Positions 52,911 through 63,814 of a stretch of DNA of 64,000 nt are shown here, piece by piece. Each line of letters opens with the position of its first letter. Position 1 is the stretch's first letter. The stretch covers positions 2,852,001-2,916,000 of the forward strand of contig NZ_OY762974.1 of the NCBI RefSeq assembly GCF_963667135.1, in the 5' to 3' direction. This DNA is from an uncultured Macellibacteroides sp. GTDB lineage: Bacteria; Bacteroidota; Bacteroidia; Bacteroidales; Tannerellaceae. The notes beneath the pieces were generated by a model. That model did not search any database and had not been told where the DNA came from. It was given only the letters and a program-made list of their open reading frames with translations. Made by a program: the position numbers and the translations under genes.

Positions 52911-55211
52911 ATGAATAAGATTATAACTCTCATGTTGTGTCTGTGCTGTCCCTTCTGGACTATGCAGGCTGCCGATGAACCCGTATTAAACCCTTCAGAT
53001 GCAAATATTGTCGGTCATATTATTGATAAAAAGAGTGGTGAGCATCTTCCCTTTATAAATGTTTTCTTACAGGGAACAACCATAGGTACCGTATCTGACG
53101 GAACCGGTCATTATTACCTTAAAAATCTGCCTGAAGGTAAATTTACGCTGGTAATGAAATCTGTCGGGTTCAAGACTATCGAAAAAGTGATTGTTTCTAA
53201 AAAAGGCAAGACGCTCGAAATTAACTTTCAAACGGAAGAGGACGCGGTCTCTTTAGATGGGGTAGTTGTTTCGGCAAACCGGAATGAAACAACCCGTCGT
53301 TTGGCGCCTTCTCTGGTAAATGTACTGGATACAAAGGTGTTCGAGAGAGCAAATGCGACAAGTTTGGCAGATGGATTAAACTTTCAACCAGGAGTGAGGG
53401 TGGAAAACAACTGTCAGAATTGTGGATTTCAACAAGTTCGTATTAACGGACTGGAGGGACCTTACACACAGATATTAATCGACAGCCGCTCTATTTTTAG
53501 TGCGTTGACCGGAGTGTATGGCCTCGAACAAATCCCAGCCAATATGATCGAACGGGTTGAAGTAATGCGTGGGGGTGGTTCGGCCTTGTTCGGCTCTTCT
53601 GCAATTGCAGGTACAATAAATATAATAACTAAGGAACCTCAAAGAAATTCTGCTCAACTGGCTCATTCGCTAACAATGATTGGCGGAAGCAGACCAGATA
53701 ATAATACAACTCTAAATGCATCGCTGGTTACAGACGATCATAAAGCGGGCGTGTATATTTTCGGACAGAACCGTACCCGTTCTGCTTACGACCACGATGG
53801 TGATGGTTTTTCGGAGATTGGTCATCTGAATGCTAAAACAGTTGGTTTTCGTTCTTATATTAAAACTGGCACTTACTCTAAGTTAACGTTCGAATATCAT
53901 AACATAAGCGAATTTCGCAGAGGAGGAAATAATCTCGATTTACCTCCTCACGAAACTGATATAACGGAGCAGACCGAACATAATATTAATGGTGGAGGGT
54001 TGAAGTTTGATCTCTTCTCTAAAGATTATAAGCATCGGTTGAATGTGTATGCATCATCACAACACACCAAACGTCAGAGTTATTATGGTGCTGGAAAGGA
54101 TCCTAATGCCTATGGACATACGACCGACCTTACATTTATTGGTGGAGCACAATATGCTTACGAATGGGCTAATTGTCTTTTTATGCCCGCCGAATTTACA
54201 GGCGGTGCTGAGTATAGCCACGATAATTTAGAAGATGTGATGATTGGATACAATCGTACTATTGCTCAAAAAGTCAACATAGGAAGTGTCTTTCTACAGA
54301 ACGAATGGAAAAATACCCGTTGGAGTTTTCTTGTTGGAGGCCGATTTGATAAACATAATCTTATAGATCATCTGATAATTAGTCCACGGGCTAATCTTCG
54401 TTATAACCCGACTAAAGATATCAATCTTCGCCTTTCGTATTCAAGTGGTTTCCGTGCACCTCAGGCTTTCGACGAAGATTTGCATATCACAGCTGTTGGA
54501 GGAGATGTCGCAATAATTCAAATATCTCCAAATCTTAAAGAAGAAAAGTCTCAGAGCATAAGCGCCTCGGCCGATTTCTATAACCGTTTTGACGAAGTTC
54601 AGACTAATTTTCTTATAGAAGGATTTTATACGGATTTAAGCGATGTTTTTTTGCTTGAACAGATTGGACGCGACGACCAGAATAATCTTTTGCTGGAACG
54701 CCGTAATGGAGAAGGTGCCCGTGTAATGGGCGTAAATTTGGAAGGAAAACTCGCATTCGAGTGGATTCAACTTCAGGCAGGTGCTACATTACAGCGGAGC
54801 CGATATAAAGAGCCTGAACATTGGAGTGATAATCCGACGCTGAAACCTCAGAAAAAAATGTTCCGATCGCCGGATGTATACGGCTATGTAACTTCTTCAT
54901 TTAATCCGCTTAAGAAACTTTCTCTTTCACTAACAGGAACTTATACAGGCGGTATGCTGGTTCAGCACTTTGCCGGGTATGTTCCGGAGGACCGTGAAGA
55001 GAAGACGCCTGATTTTGTGGATATGAGTCTGAAGCTTGCGTACGATTTCCCCTTGTTAACCAGCGGAACGCTTCAAATTAACGCAGGGATTCAGAACATA
55101 TTTGACTCTTATCAAAGTGATTTCGATAAAGGAGGAAGTCGTGATGCGGGTTATGTATACGGACCAGCTCTTCCACGAAGTTATTTTGTGGGATGTAAAA
55201 TTATCTATTAA
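52911..55211 (+). CDS. TonB-dependent receptor, probably for a metal or metal complex
   Basis: A 766-residue outer membrane receptor. Signal peptide (1-20), carboxypeptidase-regulatory-like domain (about 32-105, GHIIDKKSGEHLPFINVFLQ), a TonB-box-like DGVVVSANR, then a plug (125-235) with an unusual Cys pair NCQNCGFQQVRINGL and IERVEVMRGGGSALFGSSAIAG, and a 22-strand barrel ending LPRSYFVGCKIIY. Size and plug are closer to vitamin B12/siderophore receptors than to SusC, and no SusD follows. The Cys pair and the His-rich neighbour suggest a metal ligand; this is inference. Confidence 0.9.
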   Translation: MNKIITLMLCLCCPFWTMQAADEPVLNPSDANIVGHIIDKKSGEHLPFINVFLQGTTIGTVSDGTGHYYLKNLPEGKFTLVMKSVGFKTIEKVIVSKKGKTLEINFQTEEDAVSLDGVVVSANRNETTRRLAPSLVNVLDTKVFERANATSLADGLNFQPGVRVENNCQNCGFQQVRINGLEGPYTQILIDSRSIFSALTGVYGLEQIPANMIERVEVMRGGGSALFGSSAIAGTINIITKEPQRNSAQLAHSLTMIGGSRPDNNTTLNASLVTDDHKAGVYIFGQNRTRSAYDHDGDGFSEIGHLNAKTVGFRSYIKTGTYSKLTFEYHNISEFRRGGNNLDLPPHETDITEQTEHNINGGGLKFDLFSKDYKHRLNVYASSQHTKRQSYYGAGKDPNAYGHTTDLTFIGGAQYAYEWANCLFMPAEFTGGAEYSHDNLEDVMIGYNRTIAQKVNIGSVFLQNEWKNTRWSFLVGGRFDKHNLIDHLIISPRANLRYNPTKDINLRLSYSSGFRAPQAFDEDLHITAVGGDVAIIQISPNLKEEKSQSISASADFYNRFDEVQTNFLIEGFYTDLSDVFLLEQIGRDDQNNLLLERRNGEGARVMGVNLEGKLAFEWIQLQAGATLQRSRYKEPEHWSDNPTLKPQKKMFRSPDVYGYVTSSFNPLKKLSLSLTGTYTGGMLVQHFAGYVPEDREEKTPDFVDMSLKLAYDFPLLTSGTLQINAGIQNIFDSYQSDFDKGGSRDAGYVYGPALPRSYFVGCKIIY

Positions 55212-55220
55212 AGAATTAAT

Positions 55221-55262
55221 AAAAAAAGGGCGAATTCATTTGGATGAATTCGCCCTTTTTTT
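55221..55262. terminator. Bidirectional intrinsic terminator
   Basis: A 19-bp perfect stem (55221-55239 with 55244-55262, TTGG loop) with A7/T7 ends, between the convergent receptor and sulfatase genes. Confidence 0.9.
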
Positions 55263-55294
55263 AGTTCGAAGAAAGTATATTATTTAACCAGAGG

Positions 55295-57124
55295 TTAACG
55301 GGTCCCCAGATCATCATACAATGTTTGTAATAGAGCTTTTCCTTTCTTTAGCCGAGTCTCGTTTCCAGCTTCTGGTTTAAGAATCAACGGTCTTTCTGCT
55401 TCGCAGTTATATACTGAGACGCCAGTCGTATCTATAAATCCAAATCCATTATTATAGCTATAGAATGCATACGAAGGCTGTACACTATCCATCAAGTTCT
55501 TGCTAAATGTAAATTTATTGTGCGGAATTCCAAGTTGCCAAAGCAACGTTGCAGCAAGGTCTGTCTGATTACCATATCCCGATACTATTCGAGGTTCCTT
55601 TATAGCTCCTCCCAGCCAAAGCATGGGGATGCGATAACGCTTAGGATCATGCTCTTTTACTGAATCCGGATATTTAAACCCATGATCAGACACTAATATA
55701 ATAAGAGTATTATCCCAAAGCGGTAATGCCTTTATTTTATCAATAAAATTCCCCAGGCAACTGTCTGTAAATGCTACAGAGTTCAGGTAGGGATCTTTAA
55801 GTCTTTTGTATGGAACTTCGAAGGGCTCGTGGCTGCTTATAGTAAGAAATGTACTGAAGAATGGCTCTTTTCTACTTCCATCCTTTAATGTTTTGTAAAG
55901 ATGAGTAAAGGTAATGTCATCGTTTGCTCCCCATTTAGACAGTCGGCTTGATAGCGGGAAATCTTTGTCGGCAGTAATTTTACTATATCCTGAGCTAAAG
56001 AAGTAACTTTGCATATTAGTGAAGTTAATATCTCCCCCATAAAGCATGTCTGAAGTATATCCTTTCGTTTGGAGTGATTTAGCAATGGAGGGAAGAGTCT
56101 GGCTTTTTGCAGGATACTTCATTATTGAAGTAGTAGGTTGTGCCAGGTATCCATTTAATACGGCAACTAATCCTCTGTCAGTTCTAAATGAATTAGCATA
56201 AAGATTGGTGAATAAAATTCCTTCCTTACTTAATTTATTCAGATTCGGAGTTACTCCTGCTTCTCCGCCTAGCGATTCTATAGCATTGGCAGAAAAACTT
56301 TCCATCAGAATTAGCAAAATATTGGGATGTTTTGTAGAAAGCAACGAAGGAATCGAGTCGCCTTGCGGATGACCTGTCATTTCTTTAAATGTTTTACTGC
56401 GATCCGACTCTGATAAGTAGTTGTATTGAGATGCAAAATCCTGCTGTTTGGAAAGAGAGGCAAGAAAACTGAAACAAGGATTAATAGCCGAATGATTTAA
56501 AAACTGGTTATTGCTATAATATACCATTCCCACATTAGCTGTAGAAGTTGTTACCCCTCCTCGAATCGGGATAAATAAAATTCCACCTAATACAAGTAGT
56601 CTAAATGAATTGTGAAGCTCTTTTTTTACATGAACTTCAGGTATAAGAGGCAGTATATATCTTCTTAATAGCCAAAATATACCATACGTATAAACAAAAA
56701 ACACCAGTGTTTGTAGTATCAACGTACTGGCAGGAGCACTGGCAAGTGCATCACCAGGCGACTGTAAATAGAAGAGAGGGGTTGCGTCAAGTCTGAACCC
56801 CCAATAAGGATACAAAGCAATGTCTACCACAAAGATAAGTGCAATTATTATTGATATCAAAAAGAAATACCCTTTTAAAATTGATGAGATATACCGTCCG
56901 GGAATCCAAACGGATAGTAACGTGAATAACAAGGGTATTACGGTAAGATATCCTGAAACCGTTGCATCGAGCTTAAGTCCATGAATCATTACCTGTATAT
57001 AATCCATCACTGAAAGTGCTCCGCCAATCGAATGGTTATACAACATAAATACTGGTTTTTGCATAGCAAAGACCAGTATGAATGTTATGAAGCACGCAAA
57101 TAGAAACAATACTCTTTTTTTCAT
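55295..57124 (-). CDS. LtaS-type membrane sulfatase/phosphotransferase
   Basis: A 609-residue alkaline-phosphatase-superfamily enzyme with five N-terminal membrane helices (1-180) and an extracytoplasmic catalytic domain (about 250-540). Metal and nucleophile motifs: NILLILMESFSANAIES, NSFRTDRGL with the nucleophilic Thr, and VSDHGFKYP. LtaS enzymes make lipoteichoic acid in Firmicutes; Gram-negative relatives transfer phosphoglycerol or phosphoethanolamine to glycans or lipids, which is the likely role here. It follows the ABC-F gene by 20 bases. Confidence 0.88.
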   Translation of the reverse strand: MKKRVLFLFACFITFILVFAMQKPVFMLYNHSIGGALSVMDYIQVMIHGLKLDATVSGYLTVIPLLFTLLSVWIPGRYISSILKGYFFLISIIIALIFVVDIALYPYWGFRLDATPLFYLQSPGDALASAPASTLILQTLVFFVYTYGIFWLLRRYILPLIPEVHVKKELHNSFRLLVLGGILFIPIRGGVTTSTANVGMVYYSNNQFLNHSAINPCFSFLASLSKQQDFASQYNYLSESDRSKTFKEMTGHPQGDSIPSLLSTKHPNILLILMESFSANAIESLGGEAGVTPNLNKLSKEGILFTNLYANSFRTDRGLVAVLNGYLAQPTTSIMKYPAKSQTLPSIAKSLQTKGYTSDMLYGGDINFTNMQSYFFSSGYSKITADKDFPLSSRLSKWGANDDITFTHLYKTLKDGSRKEPFFSTFLTISSHEPFEVPYKRLKDPYLNSVAFTDSCLGNFIDKIKALPLWDNTLIILVSDHGFKYPDSVKEHDPKRYRIPMLWLGGAIKEPRIVSGYGNQTDLAATLLWQLGIPHNKFTFSKNLMDSVQPSYAFYSYNNGFGFIDTTGVSVYNCEAERPLILKPEAGNETRLKKGKALLQTLYDDLGTR

Positions 57125-57144
57125 TCTGCAATGCGCTTGTTCTT

Positions 57145-59085
<1,941 letters not shown>

Positions 59086-60417
59086 ATGAAACCCATTAAA
59101 CTAACATCGATGCTTCTGATGCTTCTGGTTGCAGCTACTGCTTTCGGACAGGGAGAATTTTATGATGATGTATATTTTCCTTCTGGGAAGAAAGTGAAAA
59201 AAGAACAGAAAGAAGTTAAAAAGGTTATAGAACCCCAAAAACAAACTCAGCGAACTGTAACGGCTAATAATGCTGATTTGTCTGCTGTTAATGTTAAATC
59301 TGGTCTTACTGAAGACGAGGTTGATGCTTACAATCGTCGTAATTTGAAGGATAATGAAGAATTAACTTACGAAGACGAAGGTTTATATGCAGAAGATGAC
59401 ACTGTAGTTGTTGATGAACGCCGTTCTGATACAGAATATAGTGAACGTATCATTCGCTATCATTCTCCGAGTAAGGTGACTATTGCAGGTGCTGATAATG
59501 TAAATATCTACCTGAGTGATGGTTATTATGGATATGGTTATGAAACAGAATATTCTGATGCTGGTTCCAATGTGAACTTTAATATTAATGTTGGAAATAG
59601 TTGGGGATGGGGATCTCCTTGGTATGGAGGTTATTCTTCCTGGTACGACCCATGGTATTACAGTCCTTGGTCCTATAATTCATGGTACGGCCCGTCTTGG
59701 GGTTGGGGTGGTTTTTATAGCCCATGGTATTACAGTTCTTGGTATGGCCCATCCTGGGGATGGGGTGGAAGTTACTGGGGTGGCTACGGCGGCTATTATG
59801 GACACAGCCATGGAGGCTATTATGGAGGAGGCGGTTATTATTCATCACCTTACACGCATTCTCCTAATGGACGTGCAACTGCAGGTCGTAATACGAGCGG
59901 CCGTTCAAGCAGATCATCTGTATCAGGAAGTGATATGGGATTGCGTAGTAGCTCCAGAAGTTCTTCTGTAAGAAGTTCAGTTAGCTCAGACCGGTCAGAG
60001 TCAATTATAAATAATCGTTCAAGCCGTTCTTCTTCAGTTCGTTCTTCTTCAGGAACAACACCTAGTGTTCGTTCTTCCGAAGGAACAACGAATCGGAGTG
60101 TACGTTCAGGTGATGTTATTCGTAGATCGGATGAAGCAAGTACACGTACCAGAACTATTCGCAGTGAATCTCCAAATAATACATCTACAAGACAATATAC
60201 TCCTTCAAGAAGCAGTAGCAGCCGTTCTTCGTCCTATTCTTCCCAACCGGCAAGTACAAGAAGTAGCGAAAGTTATACTCCTTCAAGAAGCAGTAGTTCA
60301 CAGAGCAGTGGTTCTTACAGCAACTCTTCCTCAAGCAGCAGCCGTTCAAGCGGAAGCGGAAGCAGTGGCAGCAGTAGCGGAGGTGGAAGCAGTCGCTCTG
60401 GCGGAGGTCGCCGGTAA
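59086..60417 (+). CDS. Secreted low-complexity protein (Trp/Tyr/Gly tract and Ser/Arg tail)
   Basis: A 443-residue protein with a signal peptide (1-22, ATAFGQ). Residues 23-165 are mixed and acidic; 166-258 are very rich in Trp, Tyr, Gly, Ser and Pro, with SWYGPSWGWGG repeated twice; 265-443 are Ser-rich with regularly spaced Arg and a Gly/Ser end. No Cys-based motif or enzyme domain is seen. Composition resembles adhesive or surface-coating proteins; function unknown. It is 59 bases ahead of the OmpP1-like gene on the same strand, so the pair may be co-expressed. Confidence 0.75.
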   Translation: MKPIKLTSMLLMLLVAATAFGQGEFYDDVYFPSGKKVKKEQKEVKKVIEPQKQTQRTVTANNADLSAVNVKSGLTEDEVDAYNRRNLKDNEELTYEDEGLYAEDDTVVVDERRSDTEYSERIIRYHSPSKVTIAGADNVNIYLSDGYYGYGYETEYSDAGSNVNFNINVGNSWGWGSPWYGGYSSWYDPWYYSPWSYNSWYGPSWGWGGFYSPWYYSSWYGPSWGWGGSYWGGYGGYYGHSHGGYYGGGGYYSSPYTHSPNGRATAGRNTSGRSSRSSVSGSDMGLRSSSRSSSVRSSVSSDRSESIINNRSSRSSSVRSSSGTTPSVRSSEGTTNRSVRSGDVIRRSDEASTRTRTIRSESPNNTSTRQYTPSRSSSSRSSSYSSQPASTRSSESYTPSRSSSSQSSGSYSNSSSSSSRSSGSGSSGSSSGGGSSRSGGGRR

Positions 60418-60476
60418 TAGTCGGTCGTTAAAAGAGAGTAGAAAGAATAGTATTAGTTGATAAAAAACTTAACGTA

Positions 60477-62063
60477 ATGAAGAAAATTGTTTGCTTAGTT
60501 GCAACAGCATTGTTCCTTTCGGGTGCAGCTGCATTTGCTCAGGGAGAGATGGATGCTTTCAAATATTCACTTGGAGATTTGAATGGTACTGCTCGTTATT
60601 TAGGAATGGGAGGAGCTTTCGGAGCTTTAGGTGGAGATATTTCAGCCATGAATTCGAATCCTGCGGGCTTAGGTATTTACCGTAGTTCTGAAGTTGTTGG
60701 AACGCTGAGCCTTTCTACTATTGACACCAAGTCTGATTGGTCGGGTAGTGTAGCCAAAGATGATAAATCAAAGGTGAGCTTTGACAACTTTGCTTATGTA
60801 GGTTATTTCCCTACAGCCAATGAGTCCGGAATAATGAGCTGGAATATCGGTATCTCTTATAACAGGCTAAAGAATTTTAACCGCAATTATCGTATATCCG
60901 GATCTCAGGCTTATTCTATGGCAGACTATGTAGCCGATAAAGCCTATGGTATTAATGAAGCCGATTTGATTTATAAAGAAGGCTCTTACGATCCTTATAA
61001 TAATGCAAACTTGCCCTGGATGCCTGTACTTGGGTACGAAGGTGGTTATTTTGGATCTTATCCCGGTACTGATTCTGAATATCATTCAGGTTTTGGTGAA
61101 ATGGGAAATAACGAACAATGGAATGGATATAGTCCTGAAAGAACTTCATTGAATGTGACTGAAAAGGGAGCGGTAGATCAGTATAACTTTTCTTTTGCAA
61201 CCAATATCTCCAATGTTGTTTTCATTGGTGCTAATCTCGCGGTGACTGACATTAACTACAGCACCAGGACCATTTACGATGAAAAATTTTCCGGAGGAGA
61301 TCATCTTTATCTTGATAATGCTTTAAGCAGTGAAGGGACTGGCTACTCGGTTAACGTAGGAACAATTGTAAGACCTGTTGATTTCCTCCGTTTAGGTGTA
61401 GCATATAATTCACCTACATGGTATAAAATGACAGATTATTTCCATGCAGATGCGGGAACCAGTATTGCTCAGTATGATCCGGCAAAGATGGATGCGTCTA
61501 CACCCGATAAGATGTATTCCGATTATGAGCTTCGCACACCAGATAAGTGGATTTTCAGTGCTGCAGCGGTTATTGAACAGTATGGATTGATCAGTGTAGA
61601 TTATGAAATTGCGAACTATAAGGGAATGCGATTGTATGATTATAACGGAGATGCATCTCCTGATAATGAATATATCAAACAGGATTTTGGGACAGGAAAT
61701 ATGTTGAAGATAGGTGCAGAATTTAAAGTAACTCCACAGTTCGCTGTACGTGCTGGTGGAGCATGGCAATCCAGTCCTGTAAATACAGGACTTAAAAACG
61801 GTGATGTTGAGGTTCTTACCGCAGGTACACTTCCTCATTATACGGTTGATAAGGGAGTTAATTATTTTACTGTAGGGTTAGGTTATCGTTTTACGCCTAA
61901 TTTTTATAGTGATATTGCCTGTGTTTTCAAAACACATAAAGAAGATGCGTATATGTTTTCCAGAACTTTTTTGGATAATGGAGATTTAAAGGTAGATTCT
62001 ACTCCAGCTTCTTTAAAAACCAATACAACTCGTGTTGCACTTACTCTAGGATATAAATTCTGA
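60477..62063 (+). CDS. OmpP1/FadL-family outer membrane protein
   Basis: A 528-residue barrel protein with a signal peptide (1-22, AAAFAQ). The N-terminal part has the family pattern TARYLGMGGAFGALGGDISAM and NSNPAGLGIYRSSEV, which matches OmpP1/FadL/TodX hydrophobic-compound channels. The rest consists of alternating strands ending FLDNGDLKVDSTP... and LTLGYKF. Bacteroidetes members are often labelled hemin receptor without evidence; transport of a hydrophobic ligand is the safer inference. Confidence 0.85.
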   Translation: MKKIVCLVATALFLSGAAAFAQGEMDAFKYSLGDLNGTARYLGMGGAFGALGGDISAMNSNPAGLGIYRSSEVVGTLSLSTIDTKSDWSGSVAKDDKSKVSFDNFAYVGYFPTANESGIMSWNIGISYNRLKNFNRNYRISGSQAYSMADYVADKAYGINEADLIYKEGSYDPYNNANLPWMPVLGYEGGYFGSYPGTDSEYHSGFGEMGNNEQWNGYSPERTSLNVTEKGAVDQYNFSFATNISNVVFIGANLAVTDINYSTRTIYDEKFSGGDHLYLDNALSSEGTGYSVNVGTIVRPVDFLRLGVAYNSPTWYKMTDYFHADAGTSIAQYDPAKMDASTPDKMYSDYELRTPDKWIFSAAAVIEQYGLISVDYEIANYKGMRLYDYNGDASPDNEYIKQDFGTGNMLKIGAEFKVTPQFAVRAGGAWQSSPVNTGLKNGDVEVLTAGTLPHYTVDKGVNYFTVGLGYRFTPNFYSDIACVFKTHKEDAYMFSRTFLDNGDLKVDSTPASLKTNTTRVALTLGYKF

Positions 62064-62084
62064 TAAAATAGGGTTTTGTTGTCT

Positions 62085-62130
62085 AATGTCCCCAGTTCGT
62101 ACATGAAAAGTACGGGTAGGGGACATTTCT
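62085..62130 (+). terminator. Intrinsic terminator after the OmpP1-like gene
   Basis: Outer stem AATGTCCCC (62085-62093) with GGGGACATT (62119-62127) and an inner stem CGTAC/GTACG, followed by TCTTTT. Confidence 0.75.
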
Positions 62131-62264
62131 TTTAAATAGAATAAGAAATGTTTGTAAGTCTTAATTTATCTTCGTTATTTTGTCTTAAAGATTATTATTA
62201 AACAAATAAAAACCCCTCAGCCTATTGCATATCATTACTCAATAATATTTAATACATAGAAGTA

Positions 62265-62858
62265 ATGAACAGATTTGAATCCATGACCGATGAAACATTG
62301 GTTACGATGTATGCACAAGGCAATAATTCTGCTTTTGATGTTCTGTTAAATCGCTATAAAAGCAGTATTCATTCTTATATTTATTTTATCGTACGTAACA
62401 AAGATCTTGCAGAAGATATCTTCCAGGAAACTTTCGTCAAGGTGATTATTACCATTAAACAAGGTCGATATACCGATAATGGAAAGTTCAAAGCATGGAT
62501 AACCCGTATTGCTCACAATCTTATAATAGACTATTTCCGTCAGGAACGTAGCGAAAATACAATTTCCAACGATGATGTAGAAGTGGATTTGTTTAATAAT
62601 AGTAAGCTTTGTGACTCTACAATTGAAGATGCAATGATTCGTGGGCAAGTGCTTTCGGACGTTAAGAAATTGGTTAAACACCTTCCTGACAATCAACGTG
62701 AAGTTCTTGAGATGCGTTACTACCAGGATCTGAGTTTTAAGGAAATAGCAGATCTTACCGGAGTAAGCATTAATACAGCCCTTGGTCGCATGCGTTATGC
62801 TATTTTAAATATGAGGAAAATGGCTGAGGAACATAACATGGAACTATCATTGATTTAA
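62265..62858 (+). CDS. ECF-type RNA polymerase sigma factor
   Basis: A 197-residue sigma-70 family protein. Region 2 (about 10-95) includes YIYFIVRNKDLAEDIFQETF and the promoter-melting ARRG-like segment FKAWITRIAHNLIIDYFR. Region 4 (about 130-190) has LPDNQREVLEMRYYQDLSFK and the recognition helix SINTALGRMRYAILNMRK. No anti-sigma or FecR gene is adjacent, so it is not a SusCD-type sensing pair; its activity may be set by expression or a distant partner. The next gene is a small protein 69 bases downstream. Confidence 0.9.
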   Translation: MNRFESMTDETLVTMYAQGNNSAFDVLLNRYKSSIHSYIYFIVRNKDLAEDIFQETFVKVIITIKQGRYTDNGKFKAWITRIAHNLIIDYFRQERSENTISNDDVEVDLFNNSKLCDSTIEDAMIRGQVLSDVKKLVKHLPDNQREVLEMRYYQDLSFKEIADLTGVSINTALGRMRYAILNMRKMAEEHNMELSLI

Positions 62859-62927
62859 ATAACCTTAAATAATTGTATTCATACAATATGGAATAATAAA
62901 AGGCGTTATTATTTAAACGAATTAATA

Positions 62928-63116
62928 ATGACGCCTATGAAAATTTATTCTACACAAAGTATGGAAGAGCAGAAAGAAGCTCTGGATTATTTGGATAGTA
63001 AAGATTTTGGATCTGGTCCATCTGACAACACGTTGGATTTGATAAGAAAATTAGCCCGTGTTTTCTATGTAGCTCCTGTTCAATCATCAGACTTGTCTGT
63101 CATTTTTATGAATTAA
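62928..63116 (+). CDS. Small unrecognised protein downstream of the sigma factor
   Basis: A 62-residue acidic N-terminal half and a helical end (TLDLIRKLARVFYVAPVQSS). The frame is clean and the codon use matches its neighbours. Too small for an anti-sigma domain of known type; position suggests co-transcription with the sigma gene. A second in-frame ATG lies three codons in. Confidence 0.55.
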   Translation: MTPMKIYSTQSMEEQKEALDYLDSKDFGSGPSDNTLDLIRKLARVFYVAPVQSSDLSVIFMN

Positions 63117-63129
63117 TTTCCTTTTTCTC

Positions 63130-63137
63130 TATCTTTG
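63130..63137 (+). promoter_or_regulatory. -7 element of rpe
   Basis: TATCTTTG, 20 bases before the rpe start codon at 63157; the -33 element is unclear. Confidence 0.45.
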
Positions 63138-63156
63138 CAAAAAAACAAAAGGAAAT

Positions 63157-63807
63157 ATGAATCATAAAATTGCTCCATCTTTACTTGCCGCCGATTTTCT
63201 TAATCTTCAGCGCGATGTGGAGATGATTAACGGAAGTGAAGCCGATTGGTTACATCTGGATATTATGGATGGGGTTTTTGTTCCTAATATTTCTTTCGGG
63301 TTTCCAATTTTGGAGGCGCTGAAAGGAGTATGTAAAAAACCCATGGATGTTCATTTAATGATAGTCGAGCCTCATAAATTCATTAATGAAGTTGCTGCTA
63401 CAGGTGCTTATATGATGAATGTGCATTATGAAGCCTGTACACATCTTCATCGGACAATAGCTGCAATAAAGGAAGCTGGCATGAAAGCCGGAGTCACTCT
63501 TAATCCTCATACACCGGTTTCTTTATTGGAAGATATTATTTATGATGTGGATATGGTATTGCTTATGTCCGTGAATCCAGGATATGGTGGACAAAGGTTT
63601 ATCGAACACTCGATTCAAAAAGTAAAAGAGTTAAAATCTCTGATTACCCGTAAAGAACTAAGTACGCTCATCGAAGTAGACGGAGGGGTTAACGCAGAAA
63701 CAGGCAAACGTTTATTTGAAGCGGGAGCTGATGTATTGGTAGCCGGCAACTATGTTTTTAAATCGCCCGATCCTGTCGAAACCATCAGACAGTTAAAGGC
63801 TTTATAA
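63157..63807 (+). CDS. rpe: Ribulose-phosphate 3-epimerase
   Basis: Interconverts ribulose 5-phosphate and xylulose 5-phosphate in the pentose phosphate pathway. The 216-residue TIM barrel has the metal and catalytic motifs SLLAADFLNL, WLHLDIMDGVFVPNISFG, MDVHLMI, VHYEA, MSVNPGYGGQ and IEVDGGV, all in order, with both catalytic Asp residues present. It ends seven bases before the comEC start, so the two may be read together. Confidence 0.97.
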   Translation: MNHKIAPSLLAADFLNLQRDVEMINGSEADWLHLDIMDGVFVPNISFGFPILEALKGVCKKPMDVHLMIVEPHKFINEVAATGAYMMNVHYEACTHLHRTIAAIKEAGMKAGVTLNPHTPVSLLEDIIYDVDMVLLMSVNPGYGGQRFIEHSIQKVKELKSLITRKELSTLIEVDGGVNAETGKRLFEAGADVLVAGNYVFKSPDPVETIRQLKAL

Positions 63808-63814
63808 TAAGTTC

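Noticed and set aside
60065-60460. 131-residue forward frame and other long frames over the low-complexity gene
   Set aside because: They are out-of-frame readings of the Ser/Arg-rich repeat tract; composition is artefactual and there is no independent start signal.
61410-61838. 142-residue reverse frame
   Set aside because: Antisense to the OmpP1-like gene, with abundant Ile, Cys and His runs typical of a shadow frame.
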